From the NCBI GenBank assembly GCA_963281255.1, contig OY725503.1, positions 3,038,001 through 3,102,000 of the forward strand: a DNA stretch of 64,000 nt, written 5' to 3'. The notes below the pieces were generated by a model, which was not told the DNA's origin, did not search any database, and worked only from the letters and a program-made list of their open reading frames with translations. This DNA is from Aphrocallistes beatrix. Taxonomy: Eukaryota > Porifera > Hexactinellida > Sceptrulophora > Aphrocallistidae. Each line of letters opens with the position of its first letter. The stretch's first letter is position 1. This document shows, piece by piece, positions 21,438 through 32,432 of this stretch. Position numbers and translations under genes: made by a program.

Positions 21438-21494
21438 AAAATAACTTCTAGTCCATTTGAATTGACAATTTAAACCAACATTATAATTGATAAA

Positions 21495-22613
21495 ATGTAT
21501 TTCCCCCTATTCAATCAAATCGATTCTTCCTTATTTCGCGAAACGCTTAGCCATCTACCTGCATTACCAAACACGAGAGGGGAATTGAATTTACCAAGGC
21601 TTTTGAAGGAAGCCTTTGCCGGAAAAACATTTCACATGTTTTCCTCGCCTAATAATGATTTGATTATTTTCTACACCGAAGAAAACATTCATAAGCTTTC
21701 AAAAAGTCGCAATGGTGTGTTTGATGGTACCTTTAAGAGTGTACCTCATATCTATTTTCAACTCTTTATTCCACTAATTTATCGCTTATTGTCCGAGAAA
21801 TCTCAAGCAATGTATTGTCTTGTTTTTCGGTCTCTTAATGATAAAGCTGACATTTAAAATGTGGTTTTGAAACCCAATTTATTCACTTCAGTGATCAGTG
21901 ATTTTGAAAATGATTAATTGCAAGTGTAAGGGAATAATTCCCTTCAGCTCATATTCTCGGTTACAACTTTGATTTTTGTCAAGCAATATATAGACTCGTT
22001 CAAGTATGAGGTCTAAGTCTCCTTTATATATTCATAGGGAAGATCATAGAATCTATATTCGAAAAATTATTGCATTAGCATTTATTCCTGTGGATCTTAT
22101 TCCTTAAATTTTTGATACAGTACACCCTCGCTAATCCGAACACTTCATTCCTACAATCCGGACAGTCAAAATTTATCTTATTCGCCCCTATGCTTCGAAT
22201 CAACATTTATAATATTATATCTTTCAATAAATTTGAGAATCAGTTAAAAAAGCAATCGTAACTAAATAATATCCTTAATATTCTAACAATGAAAATGTAT
22301 TATAGTTAATACCCCATTGAATTAGTGTTATTTCACTAATCGGAACGACTTCACTAATCCCAACGTTTTTTTGGTTCATTGGTACAGAGCTGTTCGGATT
22401 AGCAAGGGTGTACTGTACTTACAGAATTGTATTAGTGAATTGTTAAGTCTAATTGACTATTTTGAGAATTACTGGATTAATAGAATTGAGCATAACCTTT
22501 GGAAAATGCACGGAATTAAACGTATGACAAATAACAATATAGAAGGCTGGCACATGCGCTTAAATCGTGCCATTGGTAAGTCACATGCTAATATATATAT
22601 GAGTTCGTGTTAA
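21495..22613 (+). pseudogene. MULE-type transposase relic split by a MITE
   Basis: The first part (21495-21857) reads LNLPRLLKEAFAG and NGVFDGTFKSVPHIYFQLF, the start of the MULE catalytic domain with its first Asp. Further on, in another frame, VISDFEND holds the second acidic site. After a pogo-type MITE (22118-22415), homology resumes with LIDYFENYWINRIEHNLW and RMTNNNIEGWHMRLNR, the conserved end of this domain. Such enzymes move Mutator-like elements. Frameshifts, stops and the insert make it non-functional. Confidence 0.8.
22118..22415. mobile_element. pogo/Tigger-type MITE
   Basis: Inverted ends CAGTACACCCTCGCTAATCC and GGATTAGCAAGGGTGTACTG, flanked by TA. It splits the MULE relic at a TA. 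Confidence 0.9.
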
Positions 22614-22817
22614 AATGATATTTTAACAGTCTGCATTACTACGTACTATATTCGCATTCTCATCGTTGGTGTCGATAGGGCTGTTTCGTGCGTTTTTAAC
22701 TCACCGTGTGATTTTAACTCACTCCGTGTGATTCTAACTCAATTGTATACTGGAACAGGGATATTCTGCATTAATGTATTTTTAGTTGCTAATATAAATT
22801 GTTGATTCTTTAATGTA

Positions 22818-23262
22818 CAGTGGAACCTCCGTAATCCGACACCTCTGTAATCCGACATTTCTCTAAACCGACATTAATTCTGTTCACGGATCGTTTTTCT
22901 ATAGAAAACAACCTCTATAATCCGACACCTCGCTATTCCGAAATCCGACAATTTAATGATTTTCCAGTAATGCAAATTCGACCTGTATAATCCGACAATT
23001 TTTTCGTCTATCAAATAATGTCGGATTATGGAGGTTATTTTACCTCCATAATCCGACAAATTATTCGTCTATCAAAAAATGTCGGATTATGGAGGGGTTA
23101 TTTTACCTCTTTGATCAGACAAATTATTCATCTGTCAAATATTGTCGGATTGTGGAGGTTATTTTACCTCTATAATCCGACATTTTGCTGATTTTCCACA
23201 AATGTCGGATTATGGAGGTTATTCGGTAATCCGACAATTTGCTAATCCGACATTTTATAGTA
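22818..23262. mobile_element. pogo-type MITE built of TAATCCGACA words, right end lost
   Basis: Starts CAGTGGAACCTCCGTAATCC after a TA. The body is a dense array of TAATCCGACAATTT and its inverse ATTGTCGGATTATGGAGG on both strands. The right end lacks the expected mirror of the first ten bases. Confidence 0.75.
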
Positions 23263-23792
23263 CAGTGCAATCTTGACTTTCTTACACACAATGTGTATCC
23301 AAAGTACGTTCTCGAGTCGAAGAAGACATGTCACGCCAAGAAGAACTTTCGGGTAAAGGCTTCACAATATCAGATTGGAGAGGATAACAAAATATTCAAG
23401 GTTGTTTTTTTTTTTGATAATTTATTCGGAACAAATTTATTGATTGGAAACTTGTTTGCTGCTTCATGGCTTCATTGAATAATCACAAAATTGCTAATAA
23501 AATGCCGCCCTCTTCTTTAGCGATTTATATAAGAAATTAATTAATTTGGGGCTGAAATAAGAAAATTCTTAGATTGGGTAATTGTCTGTGAGACCATGCT
23601 ACCTTAAGATCTTTGTAAACTCCGTGATTCCATGAGAGTTGGCATCTCTGGTTTCTATGGGTGCGGTTATACTGATATAGTTTGTATGTATGACAATTGG
23701 AAATAATTTTAATTAATATTAATTTTGAGTAGGTGATCATCAATGGAAATAAAGTAACTTCATACGAAGTAGTGTTTTAAGATCAAGTTGAA

Positions 23793-24582
23793 AAGGTACT
23801 CAAACTGTACCATGACGGTTTGCACACCCTGGCACCAACGCTACCATCAAAGCTATCAGACTGAAATATGTTTGGCCAGGAATTAATGAAGATATCAAAA
23901 AATATGTAAGTATTGAGTTAATTATTCCATCTTTGTATTTTATTATACCTTTGTTTCACTTATGGGGCATTACGCATATAGTTGTAGTAGACTTGTAATT
24001 CGTAACTCCGGATAAGACAACAAATTCAAAACTGATACTATGTTGACTTTCGGTAAACATCCTGTGTTATGACGTACCAATATTTTCTCTTCAGAAAAAA
24101 TCTTGTCATCACTGTCAGACTGATGCTAATTTACCACCTCAACCTCAAAGGAAACTGCAACCAATTCCTTCCCCAGATCAGCCCTGGAATGACATAATTT
24201 AATTTTATGTCAAACTCTATTAGTCGCGGCAAACTTTGATTGATATTTATTGAATATCCTATTCAGCTCGAATATAAAGCCAGAAGATCAGATACTCGTT
24301 CGTAATATGCGAAAAGCAAAGAGAATGCCTGGAATCAAGAAAGAAGATGAGAAAGAAGATAAGTATATCGGACCAATGACAGCAGTTGAAGTAACAGATA
24401 GCCATGCAGTGGTTCTAAAGAAAGGCAGTGATTCAAAATGCACCAAATATCCACTTCACATCTCAAGACAATACTTTCCTCGGTCAGAAGCCAAACTGAC
24501 TAAACGCAAGTGTACTGATCTCCCTACATATGTTGCAACCAAAAAATTAAAGGTAGAAATTACATGTACATCTACTTTATGA
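23793..24582 (+). pseudogene. Integrase fragments: H2C2 zinc finger and C-terminal domain
   Basis: About 23793-23904 codes for a HDGLHT start and ATIKAIRLKYVWPGINEDI, ending at a GTAAGT donor. After a CTCTTCAG acceptor near 24093 it continues KSCHHCQTDANLPPQPQRK and IPSPDQPWNDI. This His2-Cys2 finger is typical of retroviral-type integrases in Gypsy retrotransposons and Ginger/GIN elements. The catalytic core that should follow is missing. A C-terminal part follows at 24250-24582 (DQILVRNMRKAKRMPG, IGPMTAVEVTDSHAVVLKK). A phase-compatible intron inside the finger fits Ginger-type better than LTR elements. At least one frameshift lies near 23830. Confidence 0.75.
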
Positions 24583-25104
24583 CATGAATTTTTATATGCA
24601 AATTATTTGCTACTTTACATTTAATTTTTAATAGGAAAGTAAAGTGACAAAGCCCCTCGATAAAACAAACAATTGGAAATTTAAAGGACTCAGTCCTCAA
24701 TGAATTGGACAATTTCAAAGTCAGTTTACTTCTCTTTCTAGTCAGATTATATACTTGATTTTATAACTCTACAAATGTTCTTTAGTTAGTGTTTACAGAT
24801 CACAAAAAGCGTGGAGTATACCTCTCCATACTCCACGAGGAATTGGATAAGGCACGAAATGTTAGGGATTCTATGTCCCAAATGTGATCGTTTATCAAGT
24901 ACTGAAAGATTCCAGCTCCGAATCTTGGTAAGCACAACCTTTCAAAGATAAATATGTACTATAGGTATACATACGGTCCATACGTTAACTCTCGTTAGTA
25001 CGAACTTGGATAACGGGTAACAAAGCTACTCAGCAAAAATCGAATGTGGAAATTTTAACATTCTATACTTATGTTGGTAGAGGAGAGAAATTAATTACAA
25101 GCTA
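24583..25104. other. No gene seen; short hairpin at 24809-24838
   Basis: The words CGTGGAGTAT and ATACTCCACG form a hairpin with an 8-base loop. Otherwise ordinary AT-rich DNA that may belong to the decayed element around it. Confidence 0.4.
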
Positions 25105-25944
25105 ATGGAGTTCGCAAAGCAAATATACCCAGAGCTGGGACCATATCGAAACTACGACTACGTTGGTAAAGTTCTAGATGGAGTGGTTAGTTGCATCCGA
25201 GTATACATAGGTACATTGATTGATATAACCATGCTTTCAAAATTAATTTACTGTAATTTAGGCATTGAGTTCATCGAAAATCAGTTATTCTCCCTAAATG
25301 TGAATGGATTTCCACAACTCGTTATCCATCACCTAAAGCCCGACAATCCCATAATATCCCCCATTATGATCGAGTGGCAGAAAGAAAAGTGCGACTTGTT
25401 AGGTTTCCAATTCCAACAGCAAACTGATCAGCACTCTAGCCTGCGGGGCAAGTGTTGGGAAATTTTGAACCTTGGAGGCCGCTTCTATTACTGGTGATGG
25501 CAACTGTCAGATATTCGTCTAAGGTCATTTCGGGGAGTGAGGAGGTTCACGCAAAGCTCCGGAGAGAAATCTGCCGCTATATGGTCGGTGAGGGGAAAGA
25601 CGAGATCAGTTGGTATTTTAGTCAGGTTCTATCAACCACTCCCGCCGAATATCTTGGAGAAAGTGTAATGTACGTCGCAGGGATCTAGGGGAGTTATGTT
25701 GAACTCATGGCTGCCTCCGCACTACTCAAGACAGACATCTATGTTGCCAATCGGATATATAGAACCCCGGACAGCCTTATTCAAGAAGTACGCTGGTCAC
25801 GCATATGTGCGTCTAATGACAACAGTGAAGATCGGTCATTTACATCACCACGACCATTATGAACCTGTAACTGCAATGATGAAGAGCCTAACTCCAACAT
25901 TCTATAAAGATGACAAATCCGACCAAATTATCAACATTGATTAG
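25105..25944 (+). pseudogene. Transposon-borne OTU-type cysteine protease relic
   Basis: From 25488 the sequence reads ITGDGNC, the classical OTU motif with catalytic Asp and Cys. Directly after the Cys a one-base shift moves to KVISGSEEVHAKLRREICRY. The domain then passes through WYFSQVLSTTPAEYLGESVM, a stop near 25687, GSYVELMAASALLKTDIYVA and a last shift to HLHHHDHYEPVTAM, where the catalytic His should be. OTU proteases cleave ubiquitin links in hosts; here the domain is likely from a mobile element. The open frame before it (25105-25497) is not recognised. A hammerhead ribozyme stands 120 bp downstream. Confidence 0.75.
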
Positions 25945-26066
25945 ACACCTCCCACCTATCTACCACTTAAACCATCTTAATACCTCCTGCCTTTTACCCA
26001 ATTGTTCTTCACTTGCTCTACTGACTGAATCATTTCCAAAGTAACACTTTTCCATCACTCAACCAT

Positions 26067-26132
26067 CTCAAGTGTATTGCGAGAAAGGCAGCCCGCAACT
26101 GACGAGTCTAAGCCGAGACGAAACACAATGAG
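26067..26132 (+). ncRNA. Hammerhead self-cleaving ribozyme, type III layout
   Basis: All invariant core parts are present. Stem III is CTCA-A-GTGT (26067-26075) with ACAC-AA-TGAG (26123-26132). H17 is A26076, the expected cut following it. Stem I is TTGCG/CGCAA (26077-26081, 26094-26098) with a 12-base loop. CTGACGA is at 26099-26105. Stem II is GTCT/AGAC (26106-26109, 26116-26119) with a 6-base loop. GAAA is at 26120-26123. Stem III is open, so the layout is type III. Such ribozymes occur in retrozymes, Penelope-like elements and satellites. Confidence 0.85.
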
Positions 26133-26976
26133 GATATGAAGTACACGTGAGTTAATCATTTTGTCTGCTTGTCTGATGAACCAATAATTACTCGACTGTG
26201 GTACAAACTCGCGCGGCGCGAAATAGGAAGTACATTCGCGAGGCGGTACCTCGACTAAAATGTTTTAACACTTCACTTGGAGTAACCATCTGGAGTTTAA
26301 TGTTCAATGAATGTATAAGAGATAGACTCTGTCAACAGTACACACTTACATAGCTCAACCCTTGCGTGATGTTGCCCTTGACCTGATTGCTTTAAAACAT
26401 CTATTCACTTACCATCTGAGTTGAGGCTTGTCTGGTGATTTGACTGTAAACTTTGACTGTATTTGACTGTAAACACACAACATCACACACTTTACTTTAA
26501 AGCTGGAATATATCAACTCGATGTTCAAATAAAATTCGTCCAAGCTATGGTACATTCCATCTATACATTACCAAACACAAACAGACACATAGTGCACGAA
26601 CATCTGGAGAGGAAAGGGATGGCTTGAGGGGAGGAGGAGGCCATCTCGTACTTGTTTTCAACTTTTTCTTCATTTCCATTTTTATTGAATTGTCAAATAT
26701 GTATACTTGGTACATTCTGCATATTCCTAATAATATTACTTGATTTTATCAATAATGTTACTATTTTGATATCTTTACAATGAATGCTTATATTTACTCA
26801 ATAAATAACAAAATCTGACTCTTACATTGTTATATAATGTTTATTAGTGAAAGGGGTTTCAAAAAATACATTAATTGAAGAATTATTATAAATCTTGTAA
26901 CATACCATACATACACAGGAATGGATCGTTTATGAGCTCATATTCCTTAAGAGAGTAATTGGTCTCATCACAAGTT
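26133..26976. other. Region after the ribozyme, no gene seen
   Basis: Starts with GC-richer DNA (CGCGCGGCGCGAA near 26212) and becomes AT-rich. Repeats of TTTGACTGTAAAC occur near 26440-26475. It may be the rest of the ribozyme-bearing element; no border was found. Confidence 0.35.
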
Positions 26977-26986
26977 GGTTTGTATG

Positions 26987-27510
26987 GGGTGCATGCATTA
27001 GTTCGAATCTGTATGGAGGCGTTAGTTCGAATCGAATTTGGCTATGTAGGCGTTATTTCGAATATAATTAACTATGTAGGCTTTAGTTCGAATAGAATTT
27101 AACTACTTATGTAAGCGTTGTTTCGAGGCGCATGCATTAGTTCGAATTTCAAAGTAGTCGTTAATTCGAATCGAATTCTCAGCAGAAAATGCTACGTTTC
27201 CCTCAGTTCTTATAAATAGTTCTTCATAATGGCACTCAACCACCCCCTTCGTTCAGAAATGCCTTTTTCATCCTCAATTTTCTACTATTCTCAGCAGAAA
27301 ATGCTGCTTTTCCCTCAGTCCTTATAAATATCTCTTCCCTAATATTATCCTTTAATTTACGTTAATTCCGAATTGGATTCGAACAAATGATTGCATTAAC
27401 AAAGTCGATTCGAACTAACGCCTACATAGCCAAATTCAATTCGAACTAACGCCTACATACATGATTCGAACTAACGCCTACATACAGGTTTGAACTAATG
27501 CAGCCCCCCC
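26987..27510. mobile_element. MULE-like MITE built of GCGTTAGTTCGAAT words
   Basis: The left end GGGTGCATGCATTAGTTC and the right end GAACTAATGCAGCCCCCC are inverted. A perfect 10-base direct repeat GGTTTGTATG flanks it (26977-26986, 27511-27520), or 9 if one G belongs to the end; this length suits Mutator-like elements. The outer 200 bases each side repeat TAGGCGTTAGTTCGAAT or its inverse. Confidence 0.8.
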
Positions 27511-27718
27511 GGTTTGTATGAATCAGTAGGGATAATAAATCATTGAAACGCACTGGGCCTTTATTAAAATGGAGTTTAATTAAATAATGGAATTACTTTG
27601 TGAGATATGACGCACAGGTGTAATATTTGGAAGATAAAATGGGAAAAATTCCCAACGTAGATGAGCATTTATGTTAGCTAATTTGGACAATATGGAATAA
27701 GAATTCGTAATTCTTTAA

Positions 27719-29227
27719 CCTCTGTGACGTCCAAAAATAATACTAACCATAAAATTATATTCTGATAACATAAAAATACAAATATGAGTATGATTTTAAG
27801 ACTTCTTCATTGCATGCTATTTGACTGTCTTTCTAATCTATTGTTATTATGTAGGAACCATATCCGTACCATATGGAAATACTTGATCTTGCTCCTCTCC
27901 ATATACTTCTTGGTCTCGTCAATCGGTTGTATGGTGTAGCTAGGCCATCTCAAAATTCAACTCACCGATATGATCGTTTACTGTATAAACAACATTGTCA
28001 AGCTTTGCAAAGATGCAAAGTATATCGATCTGAGTACTGGGATGGCGCTCTAGAAGATAACTCTTGCTCTCGACTTTTGGATAATTTAGATATTATTCCA
28101 TTCCCTAGCCAACATACCTCCTTGTTAAACGCCCTAAAATCATTAAAGATGGTAAAAGACAGGTGTTTGGGTCTTTTAAGAAAGTCTGGTTGGGAAGAGA
28201 GTATTTGTCTATTCAGAGAATCATGGGATGCAACCGGTTTACCTTGGTCATTAAAATCGCATATACTTTCCGACCATTATATGGAATACTTCTTCCATTA
28301 TGAACCTCAATTAACAGCAGGGGCAGCAATAAGTTCAGAGCAGAGCGGAGAGATGCTACATTCCAGAATACAAAATCTTTGGGATCTTAGATTTAAGACC
28401 AAGTTAGAGCACGAGCTATACCCACAGAGATTGGTTGATTGTAGGTGACATATAATTATAATTTACGGTGGGATAATGCAGAGAGGCTTTCTAAAGAACA
28501 GGGGGAAATATTCACTGATACTTGCAGCGACTGTCATGATGAAGAAAGTGATATAGAGAGGGTAGAACTTCATAATTGGGACACAGATGAAGAATCTTCT
28601 GATATTGATTAACAAAATTCTTAATTATATAAGTACATAATAGTATAGATAGGTAAGTTATTGAAATGACTTGGAAATTTAACTGAAATAAGTAAATTTT
28701 AGGTTTGGTTATCTACTATATAATTAAATAGAATTATATTTGTCTGCTTCTCTGTGTTGTTTGTCTGATTTGGAGATTGAATTATTGTATATTAACTACT
28801 GTAAATATACAAGATTAATAAAAACTTTCTAGCAATTAATTCTTCAGCTAGTATAATTACCAAAGTAAAGAATTCAACATTACATTTCTCATTTGAAGGG
28901 CCTATTATGAAATACACTAATTTAATAAAGTATACTAAAAATAGTTAAATTAATTTGTTACGGAGTAAACGAACCAAAAGCTCATATTTATCATATGTAA
29001 ATATTACGGGAAATAAATTCGGCAATATCCACTAAATAGGCATTTTAGTTTAAAATTTTTGCCAATATACAATATATAATCAAACAAAGAAGATATTTGT
29101 ACCAAAATCGTGTAATATAAATCTGTGAATGGGAATATTTGACAAGTACAGCTAAAATATTTTTTAGGATTTTTTTCCGGACAGGCGGACTATTTTTGCG
29201 AAAAAAAATTTTTGGACGTCACAGAGG
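27719..29227 (+). mobile_element. TTAA-inserted transposon with one gene relic
   Basis: Ends CCTCTGTGACGTCCAAAAAT and ATTTTTGGACGTCACAGAGG are perfect inverted repeats of 20 bp. TTAA stands outside both (27715-27718, 29228-29231), as in piggyBac insertion. It carries the gene relic 27873-28612. The right TTAA is shared with the next element (29232-29348). Confidence 0.85.
27873..28612 (+). pseudogene. Unrecognised transposon protein, C-terminal part
   Basis: An ATG frame of 191 codons (LAPLHILLGLVNRLYG, KSHILSDHYMEYFFHYEPQL, AGAAISSEQSGEMLHSRIQN) is probably the 3' exon of a longer gene, because a TATGTAG acceptor stands just before at 27854. Near 28447 a one-base shift joins it to a tail NLRWDNAERLSKEQGEIF and an acidic end DTDEESSDID with stop at 28612. 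Similar LHILLG ... SEQ ... H proteins are frequent in animal transposons, but I cannot name the family. It does not look like a piggyBac DDE enzyme. Upstream exons are missing between the left end and 27854. Confidence 0.6.
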
Positions 29228-29231
29228 TTAA

Positions 29232-29348
29232 CCCTAATTGGACTTGGAATGTTGAAGTGAAAGTGAAAGTTAATTGAAAATGAACTGAAAGTGAAAATGA
29301 AAGTGGGAATTTTCTATTTATTACCTTTGACCCCAAGTCCAAGTAGGG
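29232..29348. mobile_element. TTAA-flanked MITE, 117 bp
   Basis: Ends CCCTAATTGGACTTGG and CCAAGTCCAAGTAGGG are inverted with one mismatch; TTAA stands at 29228-29231 and 29349-29352. The body is rich in GAAAGTGAAAG. An inverted, truncated relative lies at 32314-32420. Confidence 0.85.
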
Positions 29349-29365
29349 TTAAAGAATTACGAATT

Positions 29366-29565
29366 NNNNNNNNNNNNNNNNNNNNNNNNNNNNNNNNNNN
29401 NNNNNNNNNNNNNNNNNNNNNNNNNNNNNNNNNNNNNNNNNNNNNNNNNNNNNNNNNNNNNNNNNNNNNNNNNNNNNNNNNNNNNNNNNNNNNNNNNNNN
29501 NNNNNNNNNNNNNNNNNNNNNNNNNNNNNNNNNNNNNNNNNNNNNNNNNNNNNNNNNNNNNNNNN
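29366..29565. other. Assembly gap, 200 N
   Basis: Exactly 200 unknown bases, so probably a scaffold placeholder. It begins right after a palindrome arm (29353-29365). Confidence 0.99.
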
Positions 29566-30580
29566 TATTTAGCTGAATATTGCTAGAAAAAGGAGCATAG
29601 TGAAAATTTGTTTAAATCTTTGGTTATGAAATAAGAAACCAATACCTAGTAATATTATTATGCTTAGTTTATATGCTCAATACTCACTGCTCACTCTATT
29701 TATGCATTAAATTATATCATTTAACTTTTGCTATATATACTCGTACATGCTAAAAGTATTAATGCATGGGGAATACGTATATTCACTTAAACATTCAGCC
29801 AAGAATACCCATCATTAAAAAGTAGAAATCTAAAAATAGGTCGAATACTGCCGTATTTAATGCTAGTGTTAGATAAGTGTATTGAATGTGCAGCGGAGCA
29901 ATGACTAATAATAACGCAGAAATACAGACTAAATGTTAGGTTGCTCTAACATGGGTAAGTTACGATCTATACTAAGTCCTATGCAGAGACGGATTATGGG
30001 TATATTGGGCCCCGGGCAGACATCAACCACGGGCCTTTAGGAGTTTCTTTAGGGACACCGCCAATATAATCCTACAGGGTCCTTTGCGATGATCATTGCA
30101 TTATTAGGAGACCCTCCCCATTCACACAGCCTCTGGGATTCATTTGGGGGGAACTCTCCAAAAAATACTATTTTTGAGGGAATTTATTAAGGTGATCTCT
30201 TCAAAATATTTTTGAAATCACAATTTGTGATTTTGAATGAGTATTAATTTATGTAGACTATTACCTTCTTTTTTAAATTCCATATTTTCTGTGATTAAAG
30301 TTATTTATCCAGCTATACATATATAATTGATTTTTATATTCTAGCCTTCATTAGTGATATATACAGAATAATTATGTTTTGAACCAGTTGGAATTGCGCT
30401 AATTACTTAGATCTGCCCCGAACAAAATACTCAAATCTGGGCCAAGTAGGAACTATCCTATTTAGCGCGAATTTCCTACTTGCTTCGTAACAATAACTCA
30501 ATCGTATCTACCATGATTATAATTATGATGGAGAGAAAGAATATAATATGATATTACGTGTTAATGTGAGAAAAAATAAG
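29566..30580. other. Intergenic, no gene seen
   Basis: AT-rich DNA. A GC-richer patch near 29990-30070 (GGGCCCCGGGCAGAC) may be a hAT-type end, without a partner. Confidence 0.4.
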
Positions 30581-30587
30581 ATGGAAC

Positions 30588-31642
30588 CATAGCCTACTAT
30601 AATAAGGCCTCAGAATAACTTGCGAATTTGGGACTAGGGATGCGGTAGAAAATGGTTGAACTAATACATGAGCTGCCTTAAATCATTAACAAAGCACAAT
30701 GGAGCTTAGGGATGTATTACTAGCATATATAAATATGGTGTCAAGGTACCCATATCCATTGTTAAAATTTAGATTAGTCACCATATGGTTGCGCAATAGG
30801 TGATATTTGCGACAAATTTGATGATTTTCAGAGGCCGTTTAGGGGCACTTCTAAGTGTTTTTATTATAATTTTTTTGCATAGAACTGAGATGTGAATGGG
30901 GTAATGCGAAAAATTTGGATTGTTTTCATGGAATGTTGCTACATTCCAGTATTGCTATGGAAACGTGTTTTGGTCAGTTGGGGTTATATCTTGAGAACCG
31001 CGATAACTAGACATTCAAATGTAATTCCATTTGATAGCTAATAGGCTATTTCATATTAAGCGATAATATATTTTCGACTTCTAAATTCGATGGTTTACTA
31101 GATATTCGACAAATTACCGTATGTGACAAATATGATAATTTTCTAATAACTCGTAAACCATTAAATTTAGACAAATAAATTATATTATCACTTAATAGGA
31201 AATAGTCGATTTGCTATCAAATGGAATTACATTTGAATGTCTAGCTATCGCGGTTTTCAAGATATGACTCCAACTGACCAAAACACGTTTCCATAGCAAC
31301 ATTCCATGAAAACAATCCAAATTTTTCGTATTAACCCATTCACATCTCAGTTCTATGCGAAAAACTTTATAATAAAAACACTTAGAAATGCCCCTAAACG
31401 GCCTCTGAAAATCACCAAATTTGTCGCAAATATCACCTATTGCGTAACCATATGGTGACTAATCTAAATTTTAACAATGGATATGGGTACCTTGACACCA
31501 TATTTATATATGCTAGTAATACATTCCTAAGCTCTATTGTGCTTTGTTAGGGATATAAGGCAGCTCATGTAGTATTAGTTCAACCATCATCTAACGCATC
31601 CTTGGTCAAGTTACTCTGAGGCCTTATATTTAGTAGGCTATG
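30588..31642. mobile_element. P-type fold-back MITE, 1055 bp
   Basis: Ends CATAGCCTACTATAATAAGG and its counterpart GCCTTATATTTAGTAGGCTATG. Nearly the whole element is one inverted repeat with arms of some 400-500 bp. The 7-bp duplication is ATGGAAC/GTGGAAC (30581-30587, 31643-31649), one mismatch. Terminal words (AAGGCCTCA, GGGACTAGGGATGCGG) match the ends of P copy 1. Confidence 0.85.
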
Positions 31643-31649
31643 GTGGAAC

Positions 31650-32309
31650 ATTTAATTATAGTTGTAAAAGTTAATTTAGGAACAAAAAATGAGCTGTGTA
31701 GATAGAAACAAAAGAAATTTAGCCGCCTTAATAAACTGAACTTTAACATACTTCACTAATAAATTTCTCTTCTAACATCTGATACGATTGGTTCATAATT
31801 AATTTGCTCCAACTTTTGAATATATTAGAAATTATCATAGTTCAATTAATTGTTTGGGCTGTCAGATACAGGGATAGATTATAAAAATAATTAGAAATCA
31901 ATTTCTCTGTCAGCTCAGTGACTTATCAATTTCTTAAAACTAAAAATAATCGTTAATCGGAACAACATATCGGATAATCGAGACAAACCGTACTTTGAAA
32001 GCGTTTCGACGAAGCGGCTTCAACTGTATATTAAATTGTATCAAGAAAGGCTAATTGGAATTCAATACAATGTATAGTCAAAATTAACATAAATTTGAAA
32101 TGCAATGATAAAGTATAATTTACTGGAAAAATTCAGTTACTATAGTTTTCCCATAGTGCTATGACAATTCGTCACGAACAATTCATCACCGACAATTCAT
32201 CATGAGCAATTCATCACCGTGACAATTCATCACAAACAATTTGTCACTGCATAATATTCATCACTAAGTCTCATTTTAATTTAATAATCCATGACTGCGA
32301 CAATTCGTT
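31650..32309. other. No gene; short tandem words ACAATTCATCAC
   Basis: From 32160 to 32300 the words ACAATTCATCAC and close variants recur about six times. At 31950-32035 a decayed pogo-type word (GGATAATCGAGAC, GAAGCGGCTTCAACTGTA) is seen. Confidence 0.5.
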
Positions 32310-32313
32310 TTAA

Positions 32314-32420
32314 CCTTAATTTGACGTGGGGTCAAAGGTATAAATAGAAATGACCCCACTTTCATTTACAATTTCAATTGAAAATGAATTAACTTTCAAT
32401 TTCAATTCAACATTCCTCGG
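32314..32420. mobile_element. Truncated TTAA MITE, relative of 29232-29348
   Basis: TTAA (32310-32313) then CCTTAATTTGACGTGGGGTC and a body that is the reverse complement of the 29-kb MITE, ending in CAACATTCC. The final terminal repeat is missing. Confidence 0.7.
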
Positions 32421-32432
32421 CAAAGTAGTTAA

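Noticed and set aside
22818..23262. CRISPR-like or satellite array of ATCCGACA
   Set aside because: A pogo-type end and mixed orientation point to a word-type MITE.
26977..27520. CRISPR-like array of TAGTTCGAAT repeats
   Set aside because: Units are on both strands, spacing is irregular, the element has inverted ends and a target duplication, and the genome is eukaryotic.
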